Notes: generated by a model from the letters alone, not told the origin. Positions 1 to 6,853 are shown, counted from the first letter of the stretch. The stretch: DNA of 7,010 bases from DAOTTW01 sp034437615 (GCA_034437615.1 DAOTTW010000263.1:1-7010); one strand, 5' to 3'. Translations and numbers: made by a program.

Positions 1-4
1 CCCC

Positions 5-83
5 ACCCCGGACCTTTTCAGGGGTAGGTTTTTGGTTTTTCGTTGTTCCTGTGTGGCGGACGTGCCATTGCACGTCCCTACAC
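5..83 (+). repeat. Modular intergenic repeat, copy A (plus orientation)
   Basis: This copy begins with a short stem, ACCCC at 5-9 against GGGGT at 21-25. The T-rich word AGGGGTAGGTTTTT (20-33) and a further T run follow, so the first part could act as a weak terminator for a plus-strand gene ending left of the window. The second part is a perfect 8-bp hairpin, GGACGTGC (58-65) and GCACGTCC (70-77) with loop CATT, closed by GTGT (51-54) and ACAC (80-83). It ends in the shared word GTCCCTAC (74-81). Unlike copies B and D it lacks the GGCGGC/GCCGCC module. The hairpin is seen directly; the terminator role is inferred. Confidence 0.75.
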
Positions 84-97
84 AACCGCTGTGAACC

Positions 98-192
98 GTA
101 GGGACACCCAACGGGGTGTCCGGGGCGGCGTCAGCCGCCATAAAATACGATCAAACATCAAATACCTACCCCTGTAAAGGGGTTTGGGGTGA
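98..192 (-). repeat. Modular intergenic repeat, copy B (minus orientation, after the E2 gene)
   Basis: Read on the minus strand from 192 downward, the modules come in the same order as in copy D at the right edge of the window. First is TCACCCCAAACCCCT (192-178), then a 6-bp hairpin ACCCCT/AGGGGT (168-173 and 178-183) running into AGGGGTAGGT. Next is GTATTTTA leading into the palindrome GGCGGC-GTCA-GCCGCC (124-139). Last is the hairpin GGACACCC/GGGTGTCC (102-109 and 114-121), ending in GTCCCTAC (105-98). It starts about 55 bases beyond the E2 stop codon and may serve as the operon's 3' end. It faces copy A, and no gene fits in 1-246. Confidence 0.8.
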
Positions 193-246
193 GGGCTAAG
201 CAGTTACCCCAGCCTAAAAACAACCCCACGGTCCAAAGCGGCTGTG

Positions 247-1563
247 TTACGCCAGCAGGCGCATTGGGTTCTCGATCATGTGGCGCAGCGTATCCAGCCA
301 TTGTGCGCCCTCTGCCCCATCACTGACGCGGTGATCGACGCTAATCGTAATGGTCATCAGGTTGGCCGTGCCGAAGCTGCCGTCTTGCAGCACGACAGGC
401 GTGGGTTTTGCGGTACCCACCGCGATGATGCCTGCTTCCGGCGGGTTGATAATCGCGCTGAAGAAATCCACGTTAAACGGCCCCAAATTGCTGACAGTGA
501 AGGTCGCGCCGCGTGTGTCGTCCGGCTTGACCTTGCCTTCACGTGCACGCTCAAACATGGCTTTGTGCTTCACGGCCATCTCACTCAAGGATAGCTTATC
601 CGCATCGTGTGACACAACGTTAATCAGGCCGTTATTCGGTAACGCCACCGAGATACCCACATTGATACGTTTGTGACGCACGATTTTATCGCCGTAGTAA
701 TGGCTGTTCAGGTTCGGGTATTGGCGCAGCGTGAGGGCAGTCGCCTTCACGACCATATCGTTAACGCTGATCTTGATGCCCTCATCAGCCAGCGCCGCAT
801 TCAGTTGCTTACGTAGCGCCAGCAATGGCCCCACGTCCATCGTCATAGAAACGTAGAAGTGCGGGATCATCTGCTTGCTGTTGATGGTGGCGTTGGCGAT
901 GGCACGGCGCATCCGGCTCACGTCCTGCACGTCAATTTCGTTCTCATTAGCCGGCAGTTTGCCATAGGTCGGCTTGAGCATCGGCGCGGGGTCGTCGGCG
1001 ATGTGGATGCCCTGTGCCGATGCCGCAGGTGCCGGGGCGCTGGTCGGTGCTGGCGTAGCGGGTGCAGCGGACGGCGTGAAGTTCTCTACATCGGCTTTCA
1101 CGATGCGGCCACCGGGTCCACTGCCTGACACCTGCCACAGATCAACGCCTTTATCCTGCGCGACGCGCTTGGCTAACGGTGACGCCTTGACGCGGCCATC
1201 GGCGGTGGTGGCGGCCACGCGCTGCCCGTTGCCGGATGGTTGCTGTGCCTGTGCAGCGGATTCGGTGGTTGCTGCGGGCTGTGGTTCGGCTTGGCTGCTG
1301 CTGCTATTGCCATCGGTATCGGTAGCAGCGGCAGGCGCTTCGCCAGCGTCACCAATCAGCGCAATCACGTCACCCTCGGCGGCTTCTTCACCGACATCCA
1401 GCCGCAATTCCGTCAGCACCCCAGCCACAGACGCCTCGACCTCGATTGTTGCCTTGTCCGCTTCAAATTCAGCGATGACATCACCGCTCTTAACGCTGTC
1501 GCCCACATCTTTCAGCCAGTTGAGCAACAGGCCATCCATCGTCATTTTGATTTCTGAGGCCAT
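247..1563 (-). CDS. pdhC: Dihydrolipoamide acetyltransferase (E2) of a pyruvate/acetoin dehydrogenase complex
   Basis: Core subunit that carries the acetyl group on a lipoyl arm and transfers it to CoA in the cytoplasmic 2-oxo acid dehydrogenase complex. The 438 residues show the full E2 order. A lipoyl domain (about 2-75) has the lipoylation motif EADKAT with Lys37. An Ala/Pro/Ser/Gln-rich linker follows (about 76-122), then a peripheral subunit-binding domain (about 124-162, ASPLAKRVA and GPGGRIVKADVE). After a second Ala/Pro linker comes the catalytic acyltransferase domain (about 206-438), with active-site motif DHRVSDG containing His411 and Asp415. One lipoyl domain is usual for bacteria outside the enterics. 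The start has AAGGA five bases upstream. It is the last gene of the operon, 48 bases after E1 beta. The family is certain; the choice between pyruvate and acetoin is open. Confidence 0.95.
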   Translation of the reverse strand: MASEIKMTMDGLLLNWLKDVGDSVKSGDVIAEFEADKATIEVEASVAGVLTELRLDVGEEAAEGDVIALIGDAGEAPAAATDTDGNSSSSQAEPQPAATTESAAQAQQPSGNGQRVAATTADGRVKASPLAKRVAQDKGVDLWQVSGSGPGGRIVKADVENFTPSAAPATPAPTSAPAPAASAQGIHIADDPAPMLKPTYGKLPANENEIDVQDVSRMRRAIANATINSKQMIPHFYVSMTMDVGPLLALRKQLNAALADEGIKISVNDMVVKATALTLRQYPNLNSHYYGDKIVRHKRINVGISVALPNNGLINVVSHDADKLSLSEMAVKHKAMFERAREGKVKPDDTRGATFTVSNLGPFNVDFFSAIINPPEAGIIAVGTAKPTPVVLQDGSFGTANLMTITISVDHRVSDGAEGAQWLDTLRHMIENPMRLLA

Positions 1564-1580
1564 TATGGTCCTTTCGTCCT

Positions 1581-1601
1581 GTGTCTCGTGTCTTGTGTCG
1601 T
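1581..1601 (-). repeat. Three tandem 7-base units in the E1 beta-E2 gap
   Basis: On the plus strand the units are GTGTCTC, GTGTCTT and GTGTCGT, back to back. On the sense (minus) strand they read as purine-rich GACAC-type repeats lying 18-38 bases upstream of the E2 start codon, just ahead of its ribosome binding site. The repeat is seen directly. No function can be assigned. Heptamer tandem repeats are known in some bacteria, for example the STRR repeats of heterocystous cyanobacteria. Confidence 0.6.
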
Positions 1602-1611
1602 CTTTAGCTTG

Positions 1612-2598
1612 CTATACGATTTCCTTGACGGCGGCTATCACCTTGTCTTTATCCGGCAGGGCCATATTTTCCAGGACGCGGGTATAGGGCAGCGGTACAT
1701 CCAGCGACGTAACGCGCTTGATAGGTGCATCCATGTAATCAAAGCAGTTCTCTTGAAGCTGTGCGGCCAATTCGCTGCCGAAGCTATACATGGGCAACGA
1801 TTCCTCTACGATCACGGCGCGGTTCGTCTTACGGAAGCTCTCGAAGACGGTTTCGGTATCCAGTGGGCGCAGCCAGCGCAGATCAATTACCTCTGCTTCG
1901 ATGCCATCCCGCGCCAGGTCTTTGGCCGCCGCTAACGCAAAATCTACACCGCGTGCATAGGCGATGAGGCTCACATGCTCGCCTACACGCTTCACATCTG
2001 CCTTACCGATGGGCAGCGTGTAATCTTCGTCGATGTCCTCCGGGAAGGGGGAGGGCTTAGTGTAGAGGGCGATACTCTCGCTAAAGAGCACCGGGTTATC
2101 ATCGCGGATGGACGCCTTCAGCAGGCCGTAGGCGTCCAGGGCGTTGGATGGCGCACAGACGTATAAGCCAGGGAAGTGCGCAAAGATCGGCTCCGGCGTG
2201 TGTGAGTGCGTCGCGGTGGCTTGATTGCCCCAACCGCTAGCCGCACGATAGACCAGCGGCACCTTGAACATGCCGTTGAACATGTAGCGGATTTTCGCGG
2301 CGTGGTTGACGATAGCATCCAACGCCAGAAACGCGAAGTTAATCGTCATGAATTCAGCGACAGGGCGCAGGCCAGCCATTGACGCACCGACCGCCACGCC
2401 GCCGATAGCCATTTCGCTGATCGGCGTATCGCGCACACGCCGTTCACCAAATTCTTCCAGGAAGCCGCGTGTAACGCGGTGCGTGCCCTGCCAGTAACCG
2501 ACCTCTTGGCCCATCACGAAAACAGCTTCATCGCGGCGCATCTCTTCAAGCAAGGCTTGGCGCAGCGCCTCACGCATGGGTATGTTACGGGTTGCCAT
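1612..2598 (-). CDS. pdhB: Pyruvate/acetoin dehydrogenase E1 component, beta subunit
   Basis: Beta subunit of the alpha2-beta2 E1 enzyme, which decarboxylates pyruvate (or cleaves acetoin) with thiamine diphosphate and reductively acetylates the E2 lipoyl group. Its 328 residues match the usual length of about 325. Visible family signatures are RVRDTPISE with Glu62, the residue expected to contact the cofactor aminopyrimidine; GLRPVAEFM (77-84); the helix-rich stretch NHAAKIRYMFNG; HSHTPEP (131-137) where relatives often have HSQ; DDNPVLF (166-172); and the C-terminal transketolase-like domain with DLRWLRPLD (239-247) and VIVEESLP. The ribosome binding site is weak (AAGTGA about nine bases upstream), but the N-terminus aligns with the family expectation. 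The 54-base gap from E1 alpha contains two copies of TCGTCTG (2623-2629, 2634-2640). Confidence 0.95.
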   Translation of the reverse strand: MATRNIPMREALRQALLEEMRRDEAVFVMGQEVGYWQGTHRVTRGFLEEFGERRVRDTPISEMAIGGVAVGASMAGLRPVAEFMTINFAFLALDAIVNHAAKIRYMFNGMFKVPLVYRAASGWGNQATATHSHTPEPIFAHFPGLYVCAPSNALDAYGLLKASIRDDNPVLFSESIALYTKPSPFPEDIDEDYTLPIGKADVKRVGEHVSLIAYARGVDFALAAAKDLARDGIEAEVIDLRWLRPLDTETVFESFRKTNRAVIVEESLPMYSFGSELAAQLQENCFDYMDAPIKRVTSLDVPLPYTRVLENMALPDKDKVIAAVKEIV

Positions 2599-2652
2599 AG
2601 GTTAAGATCACTTTCTGTTTTGTCGTCTGGTGTTCGTCTGATATCGTCATAG

Positions 2653-3630
2653 CTATTCGACGTAAATATTAGCCATCAGTTCATCAAGCGTATCCGGTAG
2701 CGGGCTGTTTTCGGCGTATTCGACCGCTTGCGCGACCATATCGGCTGCGGCTCCATCCAGCTTATCCAGTTCGCCCGTGATGTCCTGATAGCGCTCGTCC
2801 AGTGCCCGACGAAACAGCGTGATCGGGTCTTTTTCGTCCTTCCAGCGTTCCAGTTCATCCGAGAGGCGGCTGTTGTACTGCTTATCCGACACGCCATGCC
2901 CACGATAGCGATAGGTCATCGCTTCCAGCAGCACGGGGCCACTCTGCCGCGCATACTCCAACGCCTGCGCAATCGTATCGTGCACTTCTTGCACGTTCTG
3001 GCCGTCGATGCGCTCCATATCCTTGATGCCGTAGCCCTGTGCACGTTCATGCAAGATGGGGTTGCCGGATGAGCGCTCGACCTCCGTGCCCATGCCATAC
3101 AGGTTGTTCTCGATCAGCCACACAATAGGCAATTCCCACACCGCAGCGATGTTCACCGCCTCATGAAAATAGCCGTTGTTGGTCGCACCATCGCCGACGA
3201 AGCACAGCACCGCCGCGCCCGTCTCGTTATATTTGGCCTCTAATGCGATGCCCGATGCGAGCGGCAAATGGCCGCCGACGATGGCATAACCGCCCCAGTA
3301 ATTCAGGCTGCGGTCCGCCAGGTGCATCGAGCCGCCCTTGCCAGCGCTGACACCATCGCGCCGCCCCATCATCTCGGCCATGACGGGCTTGGGGTCCATG
3401 CCGCGTGCCAGCGCGATACCATGATCGCGATAGGCGGTAATCACGTGGTCACGTGCTTGCATGGCGCTCACCGCACCGACGCCAACGGCCTCATGACCGC
3501 TGTAAAGGTGCAGATACACGCCTGTAATCCGTTTCTCATTGTAAAGCCGCTGGCAGGTCTCTTCAAATTCGCGTATCAGCGTCATCTGCCGATACCAATC
3601 CAGCAATGTCTCTTTATTTGGCCTATCCAT
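2653..3630 (-). CDS. pdhA: Pyruvate/acetoin dehydrogenase E1 component, alpha subunit
   Basis: Alpha subunit of the thiamine-diphosphate-dependent E1 enzyme and first gene of the operon. The 325 residues carry the thiamine diphosphate motif beginning GDGATNNG (146-153) and closing at ENN (174-176). Also visible are YRDHG (67-71), the GKGGSMH loop (97-103) and the phosphorylation-loop counterpart TYRYRGHGVSD (239-249). Mitochondrial E1 alpha has a regulatory serine in the GHS part of this loop; here it is Gly246, so kinase control of that type is not expected. The start has AGGAG seven bases upstream (3638-3642). Length and motifs resemble both bacterial PdhA and acetoin dehydrogenase AcoA, and sequence alone does not decide between them. 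No E3 gene or acetoin regulator is present in the window. Confidence 0.95.
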   Translation of the reverse strand: MDRPNKETLLDWYRQMTLIREFEETCQRLYNEKRITGVYLHLYSGHEAVGVGAVSAMQARDHVITAYRDHGIALARGMDPKPVMAEMMGRRDGVSAGKGGSMHLADRSLNYWGGYAIVGGHLPLASGIALEAKYNETGAAVLCFVGDGATNNGYFHEAVNIAAVWELPIVWLIENNLYGMGTEVERSSGNPILHERAQGYGIKDMERIDGQNVQEVHDTIAQALEYARQSGPVLLEAMTYRYRGHGVSDKQYNSRLSDELERWKDEKDPITLFRRALDERYQDITGELDKLDGAAADMVAQAVEYAENSPLPDTLDELMANIYVE

Positions 3631-3678
3631 ACGAACGCTCCTATCAGTCTAAGCAACATGACAGAGCCACCACCAGAA

Positions 3679-3712
3679 CCCGCAGCGTGTATGATCGCTG
3701 ACACACAGCGGG
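3679..3712 (-). promoter_or_regulatory. Imperfect hairpin in the leader of the dehydrogenase operon
   Basis: Bases 3679-3690 pair with 3701-3712 in 10 of 12 positions: CCCGC/GCGGG, then a mismatch, one pair, a mismatch, and GTGT/ACAC. A 10-base loop lies between. On the sense strand it sits about 50 bases upstream of the E1 alpha start and is not followed by a U run, so it is not a classic terminator. Its role is unknown; it could stabilise the mRNA or be chance. Confidence 0.35.
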
Positions 3713-3851
3713 CTATCGGGAAAGTCAACATCGTCGCGCTGCCACACGCCAACGTCGGTAATGCCACTGCCATTCCGTATGTTATGATCGGTTATGCATC
3801 ACACATGATGGCGGGGGCAACTCTGCTTTTGGCCAGTTTACACAAGACATC

Positions 3852-3881
3852 ATTATACAAATTCATGCCGCACTCAGTCAG
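3852..3881 (-). promoter_or_regulatory. Probable sigma-70-type promoter of the dehydrogenase operon
   Basis: On the minus strand a perfect -10 box TATAAT (3857-3852) lies 18 bases from CTGACT (3881-3876), which matches the -35 consensus at four of six positions. Transcription would start near 3845 and give a leader of about 215 bases before E1 alpha. Directly upstream of the -35 box is GGGCACAATTGCCC (3881-3894), an imperfect palindrome with 5-bp arms that could be an operator. The rest of the 3631-3946 gap holds no credible gene. Confidence 0.5.
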
Positions 3882-3946
3882 GGCACAATTGCCCCATTCG
3901 ACGTGCTTCTTGCGTGATTCTGTTCTTACAGGGGAGGTGCAGCACG

Positions 3947-4477
3947 ATGCAGACCATACCAGCTTACGATGTAACCCAACTGATGCCACACTTGCGCTTC
4001 AACGCCGACGACCTCAGCGCCAACCGTGCGGGGCGGCTCGGTCCCACGCAGCGGGCACGCATCCAGCACATGCAGCGGCAAACGCTCTGGTTCGGTGCGG
4101 GTGGCTTCTCCGTGCTGGCGTTGCTTGCCACATCGTTGATTTTTAGCGGGCAGCAAAACGCCGCCGCGCCGCTGAGCGCTGCGGGGGTGCTGATGACCCT
4201 CATCAATGCCATACTCGTCGGCACGCTTGGCCGCCAGTGGATGCGCCTCTCGCGGGATTTACGGGCTGAGCGGGTGGAGACGCTGCACGGTGAGCTAGAG
4301 CGCGTGGTCCGCCCCGGCAGGCAGCTAAATAATTACGTACTGCGCATCGCAGCGCGTGACTTTCCGGTGAAGAAGGGTGTATTCAGGCTGTTTGAGCATG
4401 AAGCGCCGTATGCGTTCTACGTCGCACCTGCATCAGGGGTTTTGCTGGCCGCAGAACCGCAGGATGCAGGATCGTGA
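3947..4477 (+). CDS. Uncharacterised two-helix membrane protein
   Basis: The product is 176 residues when started at the ATG at 3947, which has a strong ribosome binding site GGAGGT (3933-3938) eight bases upstream. A GTG at 3914 in the same frame would add 11 residues but would place that site inside the gene. A polar N-terminal part (1-46) contains NADDLSANRAGRLGPTQ, followed by two hydrophobic helices (about 47-66 and 74-94) with a short Gln/Asn-containing turn. The roughly 80-residue C-terminal part is predicted mixed alpha/beta, with RIAARDFPVKKGVFRLFE and a closing APYAFYVAPASGVLLAAE. Both ends are probably on the cytoplasmic side (inference from Arg-rich flanks). I know similar unnamed proteins with a closing Tyr-rich strand in Chloroflexota but cannot assign a function. 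It stands alone, divergent from the dehydrogenase operon. Confidence 0.8.
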   Translation: MQTIPAYDVTQLMPHLRFNADDLSANRAGRLGPTQRARIQHMQRQTLWFGAGGFSVLALLATSLIFSGQQNAAAPLSAAGVLMTLINAILVGTLGRQWMRLSRDLRAERVETLHGELERVVRPGRQLNNYVLRIAARDFPVKKGVFRLFEHEAPYAFYVAPASGVLLAAEPQDAGS

Positions 4478-4519
4478 GGCACGAGGGCACGCAATACCGC
4501 ACCCGTTTTGAACCTGGCA

Positions 4520-4957
4520 TTAATTCAGGTGTGCGTTCTCGCTGGGGTCGTTGCCCTGTCCCCAGTTGATGCGGCCTTCGACGTCGTTCACGTCGCCGCG
4601 ATGCGCCTGCCGAATGCCGTTACGCTCTGCCTGTGTAATCATGCGGTCCACATAATACGTGATCTGGTGCAGGGCATCGTTGGCCTTGCTGCGGCGGCGC
4701 TGGGGCACGTTACGGTCCTGCGCCGCACGATAGAGCATCCGGCGGCAGTGCTCGAACAGCGTCAGCATATGCGCCCCGATTGTCGCATCACGGCTTAGCT
4801 CGTAATAGCGCACAATCTCGTACCACGAAAAGACAAAATCCCAGAAGCCTTCGTTTTCCAGGTATTCATGTTTGGGCTGGTCGAAGTCAATCGCATCAAA
4901 ACGTTCACCGATTCTATCTTCGATTTTGTGGCGTTGTATTCCGATAATAAATGACAT
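4520..4957 (-). CDS. Uncharacterised soluble, helix-rich protein
   Basis: From the ATG at 4957 the product is 145 residues, starting MSFIIGIQRHKIEDRIGERF. An in-frame ATG at 5011 would add 18 residues. I prefer 4957 because a GGAG lies upstream of it, although 13 bases away, and because a promoter-like pair overlaps the longer start (TTGAGA 5027-5022 and TATGGT 5005-5000 on the minus strand, 16 apart). The protein is rich in charged and aromatic residues (ENEGFWDFVFSWYEIVRYYE), has no signal peptide or membrane helix, and has a polar, Asn/Gly-rich tail. I recognise no family or catalytic motif. It lies downstream of the pterin dehydratase on the same strand, separated by about 160 bases with a repeat between, so co-transcription is uncertain. 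Its 3' end converges on the membrane protein gene 42 bases away. Confidence 0.65.
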   Translation of the reverse strand: MSFIIGIQRHKIEDRIGERFDAIDFDQPKHEYLENEGFWDFVFSWYEIVRYYELSRDATIGAHMLTLFEHCRRMLYRAAQDRNVPQRRRSKANDALHQITYYVDRMITQAERNGIRQAHRGDVNDVEGRINWGQGNDPSENAHLN

Positions 4958-5049
4958 GACGATGACGTTACTCCGATGACTAGCTTTCAATGACGCCACA
5001 CCATACCACATTTCATGAAATTCTCAAAGCAGTTTGCAGACGCTACCCC

Positions 5050-5089
5050 GTAGGGACGCCATTCCTGGCGTCCGGGGCGGCGCAGCGGC
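5050..5089 (-). repeat. Modular intergenic repeat, copy C (minus orientation, after the pterin dehydratase gene)
   Basis: On the plus strand it reads GTAGGGAC (5050-5057) within a 7-bp hairpin, GGACGCC (5054-5060) and GGCGTCC (5067-5073) with loop ATTCCT. GGGGCGGCG follows, as in copy B. The second arm of the GGCGGC palindrome is altered here (GCGGC instead of GCCGCC), so that module no longer folds. Read on the minus strand it lies about 30 bases beyond the stop codon of the pterin dehydratase gene. Confidence 0.7.
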
Positions 5090-5117
5090 ATTGTGGGCTT
5101 ATTTGCGCCGTGCTGTA

Positions 5118-5414
5118 CTAGGCTTTCGGGTACGGCAGCGCCTCGATTGCTGTGGCGACATCAATATCTTTCTGCGTGATTTTGCTGCCTGCGTCGTGGG
5201 TCGTGAATTCCAGCGTTACTTTTTTGTACGCCACGAACATATCCGGGTGATGGTCGAAGCCCTCGGCAATCGTCCCGGCGGCGCTGGCAAAGGCCAACCC
5301 TGCCATATAGCTCGGCAATGCAAAGGTCTTGCTGATCTTGTCGCCCTGGCGTTCCCAACCGTTCAGTTGTGATAGGGCTTCTGTGATGGCTGCGTCATTC
5401 AGTGCGTCTGCCAT
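5118..5414 (-). CDS. phhB: Pterin-4a-carbinolamine dehydratase
   Basis: Dehydrates 4a-hydroxytetrahydrobiopterin to the quinonoid dihydropterin, recycling the cofactor of aromatic amino acid hydroxylases; many bacteria carry it without a hydroxylase. The product is 98 residues from the ATG at 5414, close to the usual family length of about 95-105. This start has GGAG nine bases upstream; the in-frame ATG at 5429 overlaps that GGAG and is less likely. The active-site signature is intact: EGFDHHPD with His55 and His56, and TTHDAGSKITQKD with His73. The 17-residue spacing from His56 to His73 equals that between the second and third catalytic histidines of the mammalian enzyme (His62, His79). WERQGDKISKTF near residue 20 is also typical. 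No phenylalanine hydroxylase is visible nearby, so the physiological substrate is unclear. Confidence 0.93.
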   Translation of the reverse strand: MADALNDAAITEALSQLNGWERQGDKISKTFALPSYMAGLAFASAAGTIAEGFDHHPDMFVAYKKVTLEFTTHDAGSKITQKDIDVATAIEALPYPKA

Positions 5415-5431
5415 AATCTGTAGCTCCATTG

Positions 5432-5451
5432 TTGATCTTTGATCTTTGATT
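5432..5451 (-). repeat. Tandem 7-base repeat upstream of the pterin dehydratase start
   Basis: On the plus strand TTGATCT (5432-5438) is repeated exactly at 5439-5445 and a third unit continues as TTGATT. On the sense strand this gives AGATCAA-type units immediately ahead of the ribosome binding site. The rest of the 5415-5653 gap between the divergent genes has a TTGACA at 5542 but no well-spaced -10 box. No function is assigned. Confidence 0.6.
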
Positions 5452-5653
5452 GCGTGATATTCACAGCAGAACGTAACGCACATATATGAGAACGGGCTTA
5501 TTTTGGGTTTGCATCAGCATGAAAGGTTGTGTGCATCCTATTTGACACGACAAAAGCCTGAGTTTACCCCTAGTTAACAACTCCACAAGGTTTTTCTTAT
5601 GACACAGGCATACGCTATAGCTGTATCCCGAATATAACGGAGAAATCCCCCTG

Positions 5654-6772
5654 ATGAAATACATGCTACGGATTTTCAGCGCTGCATTGCTGGGTAGTCT
5701 ACTGGTCGCCACTGGTGTGCTAATTGGTGGCGTCGTCGGCCCAGTGCAGATCGGCAGTGCAGCGGACGGCGAACGCTACGCCGAAATCAACACCGACCTG
5801 CTAGACGAGCAGGAGCGCGTCTTCGCGGAGGTCTATGACCGTGTTGCGCCCTCGGTCGTCTCGATTACGACGGCGGCCTCTGTGCCTTCGTCCGGCGGTG
5901 AGCGCTACTTCAATGAATCGACGGGTTCCGGCTTCGTAATCGACACACAGGGCCACATCGTCACGAATTTTCATGTGGTCGATAACGCCGCCCGCGTAGA
6001 GATCAACATGTTTGATGGCACCATCACCACCGCCGATGTCGTCGGCCTCGACCCGGATTCAGACATCGCCGTGCTGAAGGTCAACGTACCTGTGGATCGT
6101 CTGCGCCCGGTGCCCTTTGCGGATTCCAACAATGTCAACGTCGGCCAGACCGTTCTCGCTATCGGCAACCCCTTCCAGAACAACTGGACGCTGACCAGTG
6201 GCATCGTCAGCGCGACAGATCGGCGTATTGTGGGGCTGGCTGGTTTCTCCATCGGTGGCGTCATCCAGACCGATGCCGCCATCAACCCCGGTAACAGCGG
6301 TGGGCCGTTGGTGAATTTGCAGGGTGAGGTCGTCGGCGTCAATTCACAGATTGAAAGCGGCGTGCGCCAGAATTCCGGCATCGGCTTCGCCGTGCCCAGC
6401 AACCTCGTGCAGCGCGTGGCCGATGAGCTAATCCAGAATCAGACCGTGCGCTATAGCTACCTGGGCATCGCCAATGCAGAAATCAACCTGGACCTGATCC
6501 GGCGCTACGAACTGCCTAATAACATTCGCGGCGTCGCGGTGGATGGCGTGCGGGCGGGCTTCCCGGCGGCAAATGGCGGCTTACAGAACCCGGCACGCAA
6601 CAGCATCGACGTGATTACAGCCATCGACGGCAACCCCATGCGTGATTTCGATCAGTTGGTGGGCTATCTGGCTGTGAATACCACACCGGGGCAGACGGTC
6701 AACCTGACGGTGTATCGCAACGGGCAGGTGCTCAATCTGCCGGTGACGTTGACGGCACGCCCCGGCGCTTAG
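5654..6772 (+). CDS. htrA: HtrA/DegP-family (S1C) serine protease with one PDZ domain
   Basis: ATP-independent protease or chaperone that handles misfolded extracytoplasmic proteins. The 372 residues begin with a hydrophobic segment (about 5-33), either a signal peptide ending near IGSAAD or an uncleaved membrane anchor. The trypsin-like domain (about 55-260) has a complete catalytic triad: His107 in TNFHVVD, Asp137 in DPDSDIAVLKV and Ser215 in INPGNSGGPLV. The oxyanion region and GFAVPSN (244-250) are also typical. A single PDZ domain (about 269-367) opens with the YLGI peptide-binding loop and continues through DVITAIDGNPM and a closing strand VNLTVYRNGQV. One PDZ domain puts it closer to DegS-like and most Gram-positive HtrA proteins than to two-PDZ DegP. 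A GGAG (5639-5642) lies 11 bases before the start. A terminator follows directly, so it is probably transcribed alone. Confidence 0.95.
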   Translation: MKYMLRIFSAALLGSLLVATGVLIGGVVGPVQIGSAADGERYAEINTDLLDEQERVFAEVYDRVAPSVVSITTAASVPSSGGERYFNESTGSGFVIDTQGHIVTNFHVVDNAARVEINMFDGTITTADVVGLDPDSDIAVLKVNVPVDRLRPVPFADSNNVNVGQTVLAIGNPFQNNWTLTSGIVSATDRRIVGLAGFSIGGVIQTDAAINPGNSGGPLVNLQGEVVGVNSQIESGVRQNSGIGFAVPSNLVQRVADELIQNQTVRYSYLGIANAEINLDLIRRYELPNNIRGVAVDGVRAGFPAANGGLQNPARNSIDVITAIDGNPMRDFDQLVGYLAVNTTPGQTVNLTVYRNGQVLNLPVTLTARPGA

Positions 6773-6795
6773 GGTAACGACTCAACCTTCACCCC

Positions 6796-6842
6796 AAACC
6801 CCTCTCCCTTCATGTCCAGATAACAATGGAGAGGGGCTTTTT
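6796..6842 (+). terminator. Rho-independent terminator of htrA
   Basis: CCCCTCTCC (6799-6807) pairs perfectly with GGAGAGGGG (6828-6836) across a 20-base loop, followed by C and a run of five T (6838-6842). An AAA upstream of the stem can pair with part of the T run. It lies 26 bases after the htrA stop. The left arm is part of repeat copy D, so the repeat and the terminator share sequence. Confidence 0.75.
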
Positions 6843-6853
6843 GCAGCCTGCTT

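Noticed and set aside
1..246. CRISPR-like repeats at the left edge
   Set aside because: The repeats are different palindromic modules in opposite orientations, without uniform repeats or spacers.
974..1687. Plus-strand 237-residue open frame opposite the E2 gene
   Set aside because: Antisense shadow of the certain E2 gene, with low-complexity Ala/Ser composition caused by the Ala/Pro linkers of E2.
3268..4146. Plus-strand 292-residue open frame across the E1 alpha gene and the following gap
   Set aside because: It overlaps E1 alpha antisense and the membrane protein gene in another frame, and shows no domain or ribosome binding site.
4512..4530. Small inverted repeat ACCTG/CAGGT between the convergent genes as a bidirectional terminator
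   Set aside because: Only 5 bp, overlapping the stop codon, with no T run on either side.
5542..5570. TTGACA at 5542-5547 as a promoter of htrA
   Set aside because: No acceptable -10 box lies 15-19 bases downstream. TATAAC at 5633 is too close to the ribosome binding site and lacks a -35 box.
5461..5712. Minus-strand 83-residue open frame upstream of the pterin dehydratase
   Set aside because: It overlaps the htrA start and signal region antisense, and its product has no coherent features.
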